Of a stretch of DNA of 40,614 nt, positions 9,458-18,579 are shown in pieces (position 1 is the first letter of the stretch; every line of letters starts with the position of its first letter). The stretch comes from Gemmatimonadales bacterium (GTDB taxonomy: Bacteria; Gemmatimonadota; Gemmatimonadetes; Gemmatimonadales; GWC2-71-9). Both the position numbers and the translations under genes were made by a program. A model generated the notes under the pieces. The model made no database searches. It had not been told where the DNA came from and worked only from the letters and a program-made list of their open reading frames with translations. The stretch spans positions 686-41,299 of the forward strand of contig WVYX01000212.1 of assembly GCA_011772755.1 (NCBI GenBank). Reading direction: 5' to 3'.

Positions 9458-10417
9458 ATGTCTCCTCGTATCATCGTCGTGGCCCTCGGAGGCAATGCGC
9501 TCTCTCCTCCCGGCGAGCGGGCAACGATTCACGGCCAATTCCGTCACACCCGAGAGTCGCTAGCCGCCGTAGTAGCGCTGGCGAGCGAGGGTTGGCACAT
9601 CGCGATCGTCCACGGCAACGGCCCCCAGGTCGGGGACGAGTTGGAGCGTAACGAACTTGCCTACGAGCGCGTGGCCCCGCTCCCCCTCGGTGTTCTGGTC
9701 GCGTCGACGGCTGGGTGGATTGGCTACATGATTCAGCAGTCGCTGCAGAACGCGCTCCTGCGGGCGGGCATTCGGCGCGAAGTGCTCACCGTGATCACGC
9801 AGACAGAGGTCGACCGCACCGGGCCGGCGGCGACTCGCCCCCGAAAGCCTGTGGGGCACGAGCTCGCGCGGGAGATCGTTGAGCGGCTGCAGCGGCGTGG
9901 TGTCCCGGTGGGTGAGGATGGGTCCGGTCGCTGGCGGCGCCTGGCACCGAGTCCCAAACCACTGGATGTGGTCGAGGCGGATGCCGTACGCCGTTTGGTG
10001 ACTGAGGGCAAGATCGTCATCGCCGCGGGGGGCGGTGGTCCGCCAGTGTACTTCGATGATCATCTCTACTGGGAGGGGGTGGACGCAGTGGTGGACAAGG
10101 ACCGGGTGGCGGCCATTCTCGGCAGCCGCCTCGGGGCCGATACCTTGTTGATACTCACGGATGTGGACGCGGTGTACCGGGGGTGGGGAACCGATCACGC
10201 CGAACCTCTGCGCCGACTGACGTTGGAGGCGGCGGAGGAGCTGCTCAACAGTGAGGAACTGGGCAGGGGGAGCATGCGCCCCAAAGTCGAGGCGGCGGTG
10301 GCTTTCGTTCGGAGTGGTGGCAAACGCGCGATCATTGCGGACCTCGCCGACGGTCTGGCGGCCATCCGTGGCGCAACTGGAACGGCAATCACAGGAGAGC
10401 TGAGTGAATCTCCATGA
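9458..10417 (+). CDS. arcC: Carbamate kinase
   Basis: Carbamate kinase interconverts ATP plus carbamate with ADP plus carbamoyl phosphate, usually run to make ATP from arginine or agmatine breakdown. From ATG 9458 the protein is 319 residues, the usual length. It shows the amino-acid-kinase fold markers: VVALGGNAL at 7-15, IVHGNGPQVGDEL, IAAGGGGPPVYFDD, VDAVVDKDRVAAILG and ILTDVDAVY. The frame stays open to 9413, but those codons lack family similarity. No arginine deiminase or carbamoyltransferase gene lies nearby, so its partner enzymes must be elsewhere. Its last 14 bases overlap the start of sucC. Confidence 0.93.
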   Translation: MSPRIIVVALGGNALSPPGERATIHGQFRHTRESLAAVVALASEGWHIAIVHGNGPQVGDELERNELAYERVAPLPLGVLVASTAGWIGYMIQQSLQNALLRAGIRREVLTVITQTEVDRTGPAATRPRKPVGHELAREIVERLQRRGVPVGEDGSGRWRRLAPSPKPLDVVEADAVRRLVTEGKIVIAAGGGGPPVYFDDHLYWEGVDAVVDKDRVAAILGSRLGADTLLILTDVDAVYRGWGTDHAEPLRRLTLEAAEELLNSEELGRGSMRPKVEAAVAFVRSGGKRAIIADLADGLAAIRGATGTAITGELSESP

Positions 10418-11543
10418 ATATCAGGCCCGCGCCCTGCTGAAGGCGGCCGGCATTCCAGTGCCCGACGGAGATGTGGCGACGAGCCCGGAGGAGGTAGAGG
10501 GGGTCGCCAAGCGGATGGGAGGGGCAGTCGTCGTGAAGGCGCAGGTGCATGCGGGTGGACGTGGCAAGGCGGGTGGGGTCAAGCTCGCCAAGAGCGCAGG
10601 GGAAGCACGGGTCCATGCCGACAAGATTCTCGGTATGCAGATCAAAGGGTTGATCGTCGACAAGGTCCTGGTGGTTCCGGCAGCGGAGATCGCATCGGAG
10701 AGCTACGTCGGTGTCATCGTGGACCGGGCGTCGCAGCGGCCGGTGATGATGGTCAGTCCAGCGGGCGGGGTCGACATCGAGGAGGTCGCGGCGAAGACGC
10801 CTGAGAGGATCTTCCAAGCTTCCATCGACCCTCGCTACGGGCTGCTGCCACACCAGGCGACGAGCCTCGCGTTCCAGCTCTACCGTGAGCCGCAGCAGGT
10901 TCGGCAGGCAGCGACGATCATGCGCCAACTGTACCAGGCGTTCCTCGACGCCGGCGCGTCACTGGCAGAGATCAATCCGCTCATCACCACGCCCGACGGC
11001 TCGGTGGTGGCCCTCGATGCGAAGATTGTGATAGATGACAACGAACTCGAACGGCGGGAGGACATCGCCCGGCTTCGCGATCCGGCGGCCGAGGACCCAG
11101 CGGAGGTCGAGGCGCGGGAGGTGGGACTATCCTACATCAAGCTCGACGGGAACGTGGGTTGCTGCGTCAACGGGGCCGGGCTCGCGATGGCCACCATGGA
11201 CCTGGTCAAGTACTACGGTGGTGAGCCAGCGAATTTTCTGGATATCGGTGGCTCGAGCAATCCACACAAGGTGATCACCGCCCTCAACATCATCACCCGC
11301 GATCCCAGCGTGAAGAGCATCCTGTTCAACATCTTCGGCGGAATAACGCGGTGTGACGATGTTGCGAATGGCATAGTGACGGCGACGGCGAACACCAAGC
11401 TCGAGCGTCCCATCGTCATCCGGCTCACCGGGACAAACGAGTCGATCGCCGTTGACATCCTCAAGAAGGCCGGGTTTGAAGCGCTCACGGACATGGATGA
11501 GGCGGTACAGCAAGCGGTCAAACAGGCGCGGGAGGCGGCGTGA
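10404..11543 (+). CDS. sucC: Succinyl-CoA synthetase (ADP-forming) beta subunit
   Basis: This is the ATP-grasp subunit of the TCA-cycle enzyme that couples succinyl-CoA hydrolysis to nucleoside triphosphate synthesis. The 379-residue length is typical (E. coli about 388). The N-terminal MNLHEYQAR, the [16 protein letters not shown] loop at about 49-64, AEINPL and the [13 protein letters not shown] segment near the C-terminus are family signatures. Translation starts at GTG 10404 behind AGGAG (10393-10397), inside the end of arcC. The stop overlaps the sucD start as GTGA, so the two subunits are translationally coupled. Confidence 0.97.
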   Translation: MNLHEYQARALLKAAGIPVPDGDVATSPEEVEGVAKRMGGAVVVKAQVHAGGRGKAGGVKLAKSAGEARVHADKILGMQIKGLIVDKVLVVPAAEIASESYVGVIVDRASQRPVMMVSPAGGVDIEEVAAKTPERIFQASIDPRYGLLPHQATSLAFQLYREPQQVRQAATIMRQLYQAFLDAGASLAEINPLITTPDGSVVALDAKIVIDDNELERREDIARLRDPAAEDPAEVEAREVGLSYIKLDGNVGCCVNGAGLAMATMDLVKYYGGEPANFLDIGGSSNPHKVITALNIITRDPSVKSILFNIFGGITRCDDVANGIVTATANTKLERPIVIRLTGTNESIAVDILKKAGFEALTDMDEAVQQAVKQAREAA

Positions 11544-12424
11544 GCATCTTCGTTGATCGGCAGACGAAGCTGGTAGTGCAGGGTATCACGGGGCGGGACG
11601 GTTCGTTCCACACCAAGCAGATGCTTGAATACGAAACACGGGTCGTGGCAGGAGTCACCCCGGGGAAGGGTGGACAGCGGTTTGAAGACACGGTGCCTAT
11701 CTTCAACACGGTCGGGGAGGCCGTGGCGGAAACCGGCGCCAACACCTCGGTGATCTACGTCCCCAGCCGGTTCGCGGTCGACGCCATGTTTGAGGCAGCC
11801 GACGCTGGGATCAAACTCGTCGTCTGCATCACTGAAGGTGTGCCCGTCCTCGATATGACGCGGGTGATGCCCTTTCTGCAGGAACGCGGCACTCGTCTGA
11901 TCGGTCCCAACTGTCCCGGCGTGATCTCTCCCGGGGCTTCGAAGGTGGGCATCATACCAGCTCAGATCTGCCTGGAGGGGACCATCGGTGTCGTGTCGCG
12001 CAGCGGGACACTGACGTATGAGGTGATCCATCAACTCACGAGGCATGGGCTCGGTCAATCGACGTGTATTGGGATCGGTGGCGATCCCATAGTCGGCACC
12101 AACTTCATCGACTGCCTTGAGGCATTCGAGGCAGACCCGGGGACCGAGGCGATCGTGATGATCGGGGAGATCGGCGGCACCGATGAGCAACAGGCCGCCA
12201 AGTATGTCTCGCACGAGGTGCGCAAGCCTGTTGTGGGGTTCATCGCCGGGCAGACTGCTCCGCCGGGTCGGCGCATGGGACACGCGGGAGCTATCATTTC
12301 AGGCTCGTCCGGCACCGCCAAAGAGAAGGTGGCAGCGTTCGAGGCGGCAGGGATCGGAGTGATGGAGCGACCGGTGGAGGTCGTGTCGTTGCTACAGGAG
12401 CGAATGAAGGGTGTGGGGTGCTAG
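11540..12424 (+). CDS. sucD: Succinyl-CoA synthetase alpha subunit
   Basis: This is the CoA-binding and phosphohistidine subunit of succinyl-CoA synthetase. The 294-residue length is normal. It has a Rossmann-like N-terminus ([18 protein letters not shown]), the [12 protein letters not shown] segment at 121-132, and the active histidine H248 in [11 protein letters not shown]. It starts at GTG 11540, overlapping sucC. Its TAG stop is immediately followed, with no gap, by the GTG of the next gene. Confidence 0.97.
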   Translation: MSIFVDRQTKLVVQGITGRDGSFHTKQMLEYETRVVAGVTPGKGGQRFEDTVPIFNTVGEAVAETGANTSVIYVPSRFAVDAMFEAADAGIKLVVCITEGVPVLDMTRVMPFLQERGTRLIGPNCPGVISPGASKVGIIPAQICLEGTIGVVSRSGTLTYEVIHQLTRHGLGQSTCIGIGGDPIVGTNFIDCLEAFEADPGTEAIVMIGEIGGTDEQQAAKYVSHEVRKPVVGFIAGQTAPPGRRMGHAGAIISGSSGTAKEKVAAFEAAGIGVMERPVEVVSLLQERMKGVGC

Positions 12425-13333
12425 GTGGCGGCTATGAAGCTCGTCGAACTCCTCGATCTTGCGCGTGTCGTGGTGCCTCTGAAAGCGAGGACGCTGCGCG
12501 AGGCAGCCATCGAGTTGGCCGAGGCGATGGTGCGGTCCGGCGTCGCTAGCAGTGCCGCAAGGCTGCGCGAGGCGGTGGCGGCGACCTTGCCCCGGGAGGT
12601 CGTAACCGTCGGGAAGGCCTTGCTGCTGCACTACAGGACGGATGCCGTCAAGCAGCTCGCGGCAGCTTTGGGGGTTGCGTCGGAGCCACTTCGGCGAGAG
12701 CAGGATGCCGCGAAGGAGGCACGCATTGCGATTCTCGTCGCGGCCCCACCAAAGGAGAGTTCGGCGCACCTCCAGGCGATCAGTGCATTCGCCCGGGCGC
12801 TGAGCCGTCGGGAGGTAACGGAGGCGATCCTCGCGGCCCAGGAGGCCGAGGATATTCTGGGCGCCGCTCCCCTCGCTGATATCGAGTTGCCCGGCTACCT
12901 CACGGTCCGCGATGTAATGGTGCGCCGGCGGCTCTCGGTTCGGCCTGAGACCACCCTGGGCGAGGCGTCGAAGCTCATGGTGGCCCACAAGGTCGCAGCA
13001 TTGCCCGTGGTGTCGCAATCGGATGAGGTGCTGGGGATGGTTACATACCGGGAGCTGCTGCGGAACCTGCTGCCGCTGTATGTCAAGCGGCTCAGCGGTC
13101 GCGAGTTTCGAGCCGTGCCCCGGCGGGGTGATGAGACCGTCGACCCGCACCAGATTCCGGTCCGCGAGGTGATGGATCGAACGGTTTTGTGCGTGTCGGA
13201 AGATCAGGCGCTGGCGGACGTGGCGACCATGATGCTGAATCGCAACGTCGAGCGATTCCCGGTGGTCCGGGAGGGTGCGCTGGTGGGTTTCCTCACCCGA
13301 GGGGATATCGTCCGCAGACTACTAGGGAGGTGA
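12425..13333 (+). CDS. PTS EIIA-like domain fused to a pair of CBS domains
   Basis: The N-terminal half (about 5-150) matches the type-2 EIIA (fructose/nitrogen PTS) pattern. LLHYRTDAVKQLAAALG aligns with the usual IPHxRTDAV region, so H69 sits where the phosphorylated histidine is expected, and ILVAAPPKESSAHLQAIS is the second conserved block. The C-terminal half holds two CBS motifs (about 160-215 and 245-300), including VRDVMVRRRLSVRPETTL and VREVMDRTVLCVSEDQAL, which normally sense adenine nucleotides. A plausible role is a PTS-Ntr-type regulator of metabolism responding to energy state; this is inference. No HPr or EI gene is present. The GTG at 12425 directly abuts the sucD stop; ATG 12434 is an alternative start. 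Confidence 0.8.
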   Translation: MAAMKLVELLDLARVVVPLKARTLREAAIELAEAMVRSGVASSAARLREAVAATLPREVVTVGKALLLHYRTDAVKQLAAALGVASEPLRREQDAAKEARIAILVAAPPKESSAHLQAISAFARALSRREVTEAILAAQEAEDILGAAPLADIELPGYLTVRDVMVRRRLSVRPETTLGEASKLMVAHKVAALPVVSQSDEVLGMVTYRELLRNLLPLYVKRLSGREFRAVPRRGDETVDPHQIPVREVMDRTVLCVSEDQALADVATMMLNRNVERFPVVREGALVGFLTRGDIVRRLLGR

Positions 13334-13344
13334 GAGGTCCGCTG

Positions 13345-13454
13345 GCCGTCAGCGTCGCGAGCAATCAGCAGTTTGCAGTTGGCAATTCGTGAAGTATCGT
13401 TGGGGACCGCGCTTCACGGATTGCCGATTGCACACGGCTGTCTGGGCTGACGGC
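13345..13454. repeat. Structured heptamer-repeat element upstream of ndk
   Basis: The CBS-protein to ndk gap (13334-13482) is built largely of 7-nt units: GCAATCA, GCAGTTT and two related units at 13361-13388 on one side, and GATTGCC/GATTGCA and CTGACGG/CTGACGA on the other. The two sides are inverted copies. Bases 13375-13394 pair with 13412-13431 over 20 positions (17 Watson-Crick, 3 G-U), and 13345-13353 pairs perfectly with 13446-13454. The whole 110-nt block could fold as one long hairpin ending 28 nt before the ndk start. Confidence 0.75.
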
Positions 13455-13482
13455 TGACGACCCTCACTCGCACATCGTTCCT

Positions 13483-13917
13483 ATGTACACCTTGGCCATC
13501 ATCAAACCTGACGCGATCGCCGCCCAGAAGGTCGGCAAGATCATTACTCATCTGGAGGAGGCTGGGTACACGATCCGGGGTGCCAGACTCGCCCGCCTTT
13601 CCCAGCAGGATGCCGAATCGTTCTACGCGGTGCATCGGGAGCGCCCGTTCTTCCGCTCCCTCGTTGCCTTCATGACCTCCGGGCCTTGTCTCCCGATGGT
13701 GCTAGAGCGGGAAGATGCGGTAGACCATCTGCGCTCCGTAATCGGAGCCACTGACCCCGAGGAGGCTGCTGAGGGGACCATTCGCCGGCTGTACGCCGAG
13801 TCCAAGGAACGGAACGCGATCCACGCCTCGGACTCGCCGGACACCGCAGACCGAGAGGTCGCTTTCTTTTTCTCCGAGAGCGAGCTTCGGCGCCTGTGGG
13901 GCGCGGACGCTCGTTGA
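13483..13917 (+). CDS. ndk: Nucleoside diphosphate kinase
   Basis: This enzyme transfers the gamma phosphate of ATP onto other NDPs through a phosphohistidine. The 144-residue product is typical in size. It begins with TLAIIKPDAI and has the active histidine H114 in NAIHASDS, plus the late AFFFSESEL segment. Start ATG 13483 follows a structured repeat gap, and no clear Shine-Dalgarno is visible. It follows the succinyl-CoA synthetase and CBS genes and could be transcribed separately from them. Confidence 0.97.
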   Translation: MYTLAIIKPDAIAAQKVGKIITHLEEAGYTIRGARLARLSQQDAESFYAVHRERPFFRSLVAFMTSGPCLPMVLEREDAVDHLRSVIGATDPEEAAEGTIRRLYAESKERNAIHASDSPDTADREVAFFFSESELRRLWGADAR

Positions 13918-13944
13918 CGCAAGTCTCGGTGCCGAATAGGTTTA
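13914..13944 (+). promoter_or_regulatory. Possible promoter for the yceD-rpmF-plsX-fab operon
   Basis: TTGACG (13914-13919) is followed 17 nt later by TAGGTTTA (13937-13944). This fits either a weak sigma-70 pair or the TTG...TAnnTTT pattern known from Bacteroidota. The TA lies 14 nt before the yceD ATG, which would give a transcript with little or no leader. The TTG overlaps the ndk stop. Prediction from sequence only. Confidence 0.4.
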
Positions 13945-13950
13945 TGCCCT

Positions 13951-14466
13951 ATGTTGCGCGTCGATCTCCGCGCGCTGCACGAAGGTCCCATCGAAATCAC
14001 TGGGGTCGTGGCAGCGGACGACCCGCTTCTTGACGACCTTGAATTCGACCTGGCAGAGCCGGTGCGGGTCCGTGGGCGCCTGACGGACAGCGGCCCCGGG
14101 CGGTATTACTGGCACGGTGAGCTGGGGACCGAGGTCGCGGCCAGGTGCCGCCGCTGTCTGGCAGACGTGCCGGTGGAGATCAGTGCCGACGTCCGGGTGC
14201 TCTTCACCGACGATAGCGGTGCCGATGATCCTGCGGCCTATATCATTGAGCCGCGGGCGACCGAGCTGGATCTCGGTGAGATGGTACGGGAAGAGCTGAT
14301 CCTGGCCGTCCCGGAGTTCGTGTTGTGCCGAGAGGAGTGCCGTGGGCTGTGCCCGCGGTGTGGCAAGGACCTGAACGAGGGCCCCTGCACCTGCCGTCCT
14401 GAGCTCGATCCACGCTGGGCCGCGCTCGAGGAGCTCAAGCAGCGGTGGTCCAAGAAGAAGGAGTAG
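13951..14466 (+). CDS. yceD: DUF177 (YceD) family protein
   Basis: YceD/DUF177 proteins are almost always encoded just before rpmF and are implicated in 23S rRNA metabolism; the exact activity is not settled. The 171-residue product has an N-terminal beta-rich part (VRVRGRLTDSGPGRYYWHGEL), a first cysteine pair C66/C69 in ARCRRCL, the acidic FTDD region, and LDLGEMVREELILAVP around 107-121. A cysteine-rich tail follows (C126, C130, C134, C137, C146, C148 in CREECRGLCPRCGKDL...CTC), a likely metal site. It is followed 2 nt later by rpmF, whose ribosome site lies in its last codons. Confidence 0.9.
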   Translation: MLRVDLRALHEGPIEITGVVAADDPLLDDLEFDLAEPVRVRGRLTDSGPGRYYWHGELGTEVAARCRRCLADVPVEISADVRVLFTDDSGADDPAAYIIEPRATELDLGEMVREELILAVPEFVLCREECRGLCPRCGKDLNEGPCTCRPELDPRWAALEELKQRWSKKKE

Positions 14467-14468
14467 TA

Positions 14469-14651
14469 ATGGCTGTTCCCAAGCGTCGAACCTCCAAGAG
14501 CCGCAAGCGCAAGCGTCGGACGCACCACAAGGCGCCCGCTGTAGCCATTCAGGCGTGCCCCCGGTGCGGTGATCCACGGCTTCCCCATCGCGTGTGTCCT
14601 AGCTGTGGGTTCTACGGGGGCGAGAAGCGTATCGAGGTCGAGGAAGGCTGA
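14469..14651 (+). CDS. rpmF: 50S ribosomal protein L32
   Basis: This is a small large-subunit ribosomal protein. From ATG 14469 it is 60 residues, starting MAVPKRRTSKSRKRKRRTHH, the standard basic L32 N-terminus. Two CxxC pairs follow (ACPRCG and VCPSCG), a zinc-binding form. AAGGAG (14458-14463) sits 5 nt upstream. The frame extends to 14445, but only ATG 14469 gives the canonical L32 start. The position between yceD and plsX is conserved across bacteria. Confidence 0.97.
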   Translation: MAVPKRRTSKSRKRKRRTHHKAPAVAIQACPRCGDPRLPHRVCPSCGFYGGEKRIEVEEG

Positions 14652-14653
14652 GC

Positions 14654-15646
14654 GTGATCCGGATCGCGTTGGACGCGATGGGGAGTGACGTGGCGCCGGA
14701 CGTGCCTGTGGCGGGAGCTGTCGCAGCAGTCCGGGAGCTTCCCGCGTCTCACGAGATCCTGCTGGTTGGCCGGCAGGCGGAGGTCCACGAGGCCCTCGCC
14801 AAGCACGACATTCCGGCTGATCGCATTCACGTGGTCAATGCCCCTGAGGTGATTGACATGAGTGAGAAGCCGCTTGCCGCCGTCCGCGGCAAGCGGAAGT
14901 CCTCGATCAGGGTCGGCGTCGAGCTTCAGAAACGAGGCGAGGCGCACGCGTTCATCTCGGGTGGCAATACGGGTGCGGTCATGGCGGCCTGCACGCTCCT
15001 GCTCGGCCTCCACCCTGGTGTGGAGCGGCCTGCCATCGGCACCGTGTTTCCTACCAGAGCCAAGCCGGTGCTGGTGCTGGACGCTGGCGCAAACATCGAC
15101 TGCAGCCCGCGCGAGCTGCGGGGGTTCGCTCACATTGGCTCCGTCTATGCCAGAGACGTGCTCGGGCGCACGAACCCATCGGTATGCCTGCTCAATATCG
15201 GGGAGGAGGAGGAGAAGGGTAACGAGGCGGTGCGCAGCGCCTATGAGCTGCTCAAGAACGATCGTGGCCTTCGATTCGCGGGCAATGTGGAAGGTCGGGA
15301 CATTCTCAACGGCGAGTGTGATGTGGTGGTGTGCGATGGGTTCGTGGGGAACGTGGTCCTCAAGTTCTACGAGTCGGTGGCCAGACTGTTCAGCGACCTT
15401 CTCAAGAACGAGATCGACCCGCGCGTCCTCGAGAGTACTGCGATGAACCGGGTATTCAGGATCCTGGACTACTCCGAATACGGTGGGGCCCCGCTGCTCG
15501 GAGTGCGGGGGGTGGCCATTATCTGTCATGGGAACTCACCCGTGCGGGCTATCAAGAACGCCATCGGTGTTGCCGCCCAGGCGGTGGAGAGCCATCTGAG
15601 CCAGCATATCGCGGCTGAACTGGCGGGCGACGGGGCGGTGGTGTGA
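14654..15646 (+). CDS. plsX: Phosphate acyltransferase PlsX
   Basis: PlsX makes acyl-phosphate from acyl-ACP, the first step of phospholipid synthesis through PlsX/PlsY. The 330-residue length is typical. Family signatures: IRIALDAMGSDVAPD at the N-terminus, HAFISGGNTGAVMAA around 97-111, VLVLDAGANIDC, LLNIGEEEEKGNE and VCDGFVGNVVLKFYE. It starts at GTG 14654, 2 nt after rpmF, behind AGGAAGG (14641-14647). Its stop overlaps the GTG of fabH. Confidence 0.97.
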   Translation: MIRIALDAMGSDVAPDVPVAGAVAAVRELPASHEILLVGRQAEVHEALAKHDIPADRIHVVNAPEVIDMSEKPLAAVRGKRKSSIRVGVELQKRGEAHAFISGGNTGAVMAACTLLLGLHPGVERPAIGTVFPTRAKPVLVLDAGANIDCSPRELRGFAHIGSVYARDVLGRTNPSVCLLNIGEEEEKGNEAVRSAYELLKNDRGLRFAGNVEGRDILNGECDVVVCDGFVGNVVLKFYESVARLFSDLLKNEIDPRVLESTAMNRVFRILDYSEYGGAPLLGVRGVAIICHGNSPVRAIKNAIGVAAQAVESHLSQHIAAELAGDGAVV

Positions 15647-16632
15647 AACGCCCCATCGTCCAGCTCGTCGGCACCGGCCGGTACACACCGTCAAAGATTC
15701 TCAGCAACCAAGATCTCGAGCGGATGGTGGAGACGTCCGACGAGTGGATCCGCGAGCGGACTGGAATTCGGGAGCGTCGTATCTCCGAATCCCACGAGAC
15801 GCTGGCGTACATGTCGAAGGTGGCCTGCGAGCAAGTACTGGAGGTAGCGGGGCTGACGCCCCAGGACGTTGACGCCATCTTGGTCGGTACAGCTACGCCG
15901 GACCGGCTGCTTCCGGCGGCCGCCTGTGACCTCCAGGCCGAATTGGGCGCCAAGAACGCAGCGGCGTTCGACCTGGGAGCTGCTTGTAGCGGGTTTCTCT
16001 ACGGGCTGTCGATCGCGGAGGGACTGGTCGCGAGCGGCTCAGTGCAGAACGCACTGGTGGTTGGCGCGGAGCGACTCTCGAGGATCACGGACTATACCGA
16101 CCGTGCCACCTGCGTGCTGTTCGGTGACGGCGCAGGTGCGACCCTGGTGCAGCCGGCGGTGGACGGAGACCGGGGGATTCTCTCGACGTACATCAAGTCC
16201 GACGGCACTCTGGCGGAATTGCTGTACCGTCCGGGCGGTGGTGCCTTGTGCCCCCCCAGCGAGCAGCTCCTCAACGACCGCAGCTACTTCATCAAGATGG
16301 CGGGGCGGGAGGTGTTCAGATCTGCGGTGCGCTCGATGGCGGACGCCTGCGATCAGGCTCTGCAACAGGCTGGTGTGAGCGGAGAGCAGGTGGATGTTCT
16401 GATCCCGCACCAGGCAAACATCCGCATCATCGAAGCTACGGCGAAGCACGCCGGCATCCCCATGGACAAGGTGTACGTCAACGTCGATCGGTTCGGGAAC
16501 ACGTCTGCCGCCTCGATCCCCATCGCCCTCGATGAGTGCGTGCGGGCGGGTACGATTCGCTCCGGCTCGCTGGTGCTTCTCGTAGCCTTCGGCGCCGGCT
16601 TTACCTGGGCAAGCGTCGTCGTTCGGTGGTGA
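15643..16632 (+). CDS. fabH: Beta-ketoacyl-ACP synthase III
   Basis: FabH starts fatty acid synthesis by condensing an acyl-CoA primer with malonyl-ACP. The 329-residue product has the catalytic triad in order: C115 in DLGAACSGFLYG, H256 in IPHQANIRII and N286 in DRFGNTSAASIP. The N-terminal SDEWIRERTGIRERR is also diagnostic. It starts at GTG 15643, overlapping plsX, and its TGA overlaps the GTG start of fabD. Confidence 0.97.
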   Translation: MKRPIVQLVGTGRYTPSKILSNQDLERMVETSDEWIRERTGIRERRISESHETLAYMSKVACEQVLEVAGLTPQDVDAILVGTATPDRLLPAAACDLQAELGAKNAAAFDLGAACSGFLYGLSIAEGLVASGSVQNALVVGAERLSRITDYTDRATCVLFGDGAGATLVQPAVDGDRGILSTYIKSDGTLAELLYRPGGGALCPPSEQLLNDRSYFIKMAGREVFRSAVRSMADACDQALQQAGVSGEQVDVLIPHQANIRIIEATAKHAGIPMDKVYVNVDRFGNTSAASIPIALDECVRAGTIRSGSLVLLVAFGAGFTWASVVVRW

Positions 16633-17564
16633 GTGCTGTGCTCCTGTGCCCCGGCCAGGGCGCACAGCAGGTGGGGATGGGGAAGGATCTCGCCGAGCGG
16701 TTCTCGCAGGCGCGAGACGTGTTTGAGGTCGTTGATGAGGCGCTTGGGTTTGCCCTCTCGCGCCTGATGTGGGAGGGGCCCGAGTCAGATCTGACCCTCA
16801 CCCACAACGCACAACCGGCAATCCTCACCCACTCCCTTGCAGCCTATGCGGTGGTCCGTGACGTGCTCCAACCGGTGGCTGGTGCCGGTCACTCCCTCGG
16901 CGAGTACAGTGCCTATGTCGCTGCCGGCACCTTCGCCCTCACTGACGCGGCGCGGCTAGTGCGGCGCCGCGGGGAGTTGATGTACCAGGCCGGACGGCAG
17001 CGGTCGGGCTCCATGGCAGCCGTCATCGGGCTCCCGGCGGAACGAGTGGTCGATGCCTGTCGGGAGGCGAGTGGGGACGGTGCGGTGGTGGTGGCGGCGA
17101 ACCTCAACGCCCCGGACCAGGTCGTGATCTCGGGAGATCCGGCTGCTGTGGAGCGGGCTGGAACTCGCCTCAAGGAGGTCGGTGCCAAGCGGGTCCTGCC
17201 CCTCAAGGTGAGCGGTGCGTTCCACTCTCCCCTCATGGAGCCAGCCGAACTAGGGCTACGGGAAGAGCTGGACCGTGTCGAGTTCGCTAACCCGTCGTTT
17301 CCCGTGATTGCGAACGCCACGGCTGAGTTGGTGACCGACGCCTCCACGGCCCGGCGCCTCCTCGGCGAGCAGCTCACGGCACCAGTGAGGTGGGCGGCTT
17401 CCATGCAGCGGGCCGCAGAGGAAGCCGGCGCTGGGAGCAGGTTCGTCGAGATCGGGCCGGGGACGGTGCTCACCGGACTGCTGCGGAGAGTGGTGTCCGG
17501 TGCGCCGTGCACCCCCCTCGGCACCGCCGACCAAGTGACCCGATTCATGGAGCAGCACGCATGA
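16629..17564 (+). CDS. fabD: Malonyl CoA-ACP transacylase
   Basis: FabD loads malonyl groups onto ACP. From GTG 16629 the protein is 311 residues, the standard size. It opens with LLCPGQGAQQVGMG, has the nucleophile S89 in GAGHSLGEYSAY and the active H199 in SGAFHSPLM. The open frame reaches back to 16536, but that part is an out-of-frame shadow of fabH. GTG 16629 overlaps the fabH stop as GTGA and gives the family N-terminus; an adjacent in-frame GTG at 16626 is equally readable. Its stop overlaps fabG. Confidence 0.95.
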   Translation: MSAVLLCPGQGAQQVGMGKDLAERFSQARDVFEVVDEALGFALSRLMWEGPESDLTLTHNAQPAILTHSLAAYAVVRDVLQPVAGAGHSLGEYSAYVAAGTFALTDAARLVRRRGELMYQAGRQRSGSMAAVIGLPAERVVDACREASGDGAVVVAANLNAPDQVVISGDPAAVERAGTRLKEVGAKRVLPLKVSGAFHSPLMEPAELGLREELDRVEFANPSFPVIANATAELVTDASTARRLLGEQLTAPVRWAASMQRAAEEAGAGSRFVEIGPGTVLTGLLRRVVSGAPCTPLGTADQVTRFMEQHA

Positions 17565-18298
17565 CAGTAGACCTCACAGGCAGGGTGGCGCTCGTGACCG
17601 GCGGTGCCCGGGGGATCGGCCACGCCATTGCAGGCCGGCTATTGGAGGCCGGCGCGCACGTGGCGATTAGCGATGTCAAGGGTGCACCCGAGGCGGCTGC
17701 GGAACTCTCGGGCAAAGGCAAGACTCACGGTGTCACGGCGAACGTGTCGGATCCCGGGCAGGTGGAGCATTCGGTGATCGAGGTCGAGAAGGAACTCGGC
17801 CCGATCGACATCCTGATCAACAATGCCGGGATCACTCGGGACGGCATGCTCGTCCGCATGGGTGATCAGGAGTGGGACAGCGTTCTGGCGGTCAACCTCA
17901 AGGCCGCGTTCAGCATGACGAAGCTCGTGGCGCGAGGCATGATGAAACGGCGGTGGGGTCGGATCGTGAACATTGCGAGCGTCGTGGGGCTCACCGGCAA
18001 TCGTGGCCAGGCAAACTACGCAGCGTCCAAAGCCGGACTCATTGGGTTCACGAAGGCCGTGGCCAAGGAGCTCGCCTCTCGCAATGTGCTGGTAAACGCG
18101 GTGGCACCTGGCTTCATCGACACGGCCATGACCAAGGATCTGCCGGACAACGTTCGCGAGGCGTTGATGGGTCAGATTCCCCTCGGACGCCTAGGGAGCC
18201 CTGAAGACGTGGCGAAAGCCGTGCTCTTTCTTGTATCGGACCTAGCCGACTACATTACGGGCCAAGTAGTGGTAGTTGACGGCGGCATGGTCATGTAA
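17561..18298 (+). CDS. fabG: 3-oxoacyl-ACP reductase
   Basis: FabG performs the NADPH-dependent reduction of beta-ketoacyl-ACP. From ATG 17561 it has 245 residues. Short-chain dehydrogenase landmarks: cofactor loop TGGARGIG at 13-20, NNAG at 87-90, and catalytic S140, Y153 and K157 in IASVVG...YAASKAG. The C-terminal [15 protein letters not shown] and VVVDGGMVM match FabG. The start overlaps the fabD stop (ATGA). The frame extends upstream only through fabD. Confidence 0.96.
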   Translation: MTVDLTGRVALVTGGARGIGHAIAGRLLEAGAHVAISDVKGAPEAAAELSGKGKTHGVTANVSDPGQVEHSVIEVEKELGPIDILINNAGITRDGMLVRMGDQEWDSVLAVNLKAAFSMTKLVARGMMKRRWGRIVNIASVVGLTGNRGQANYAASKAGLIGFTKAVAKELASRNVLVNAVAPGFIDTAMTKDLPDNVREALMGQIPLGRLGSPEDVAKAVLFLVSDLADYITGQVVVVDGGMVM

Positions 18299-18327
18299 CT
18301 CACCGTTCCCCCTTTAGAGGACTGACG

Positions 18328-18576
18328 ATGACGGACATCACCGCACTAGAGGAAAAGGTCAGAGACATCATCGTGGAGGAGCTGGGTGTCGAACGGGACA
18401 AGCTCACCGACGACGCCACCTTCATGGAGGATCTCGGAGCCGACAGCCTGGACACGGTCGAGCTCGTGATGGCCCTGGAGAAGGAGTTCGACATCGACAT
18501 TCCGGACGAGGAGGCGGAGAAGCTTCGGACCGTGGGTGATGCCATGAAGTATCTCCGCGAGAAGATGGGGCAGTAG
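18328..18576 (+). CDS. acpP: Acyl carrier protein
   Basis: This is a small acidic carrier of growing acyl chains. The 82-residue product contains [17 protein letters not shown], with S40 the site of 4'-phosphopantetheine attachment. An AGAGG lies about 8 nt upstream of ATG 18328. It sits between fabG and fabF, as in many bacteria. Confidence 0.98.
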   Translation: MTDITALEEKVRDIIVEELGVERDKLTDDATFMEDLGADSLDTVELVMALEKEFDIDIPDEEAEKLRTVGDAMKYLREKMGQ

Positions 18577-18579
18577 CGG

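Noticed and set aside
13361-13452. Possible CRISPR array
   Set aside because: Units are 7 nt with no spacers and drift between copies; no cas genes are in the window. The same applies to the other repeat gaps.
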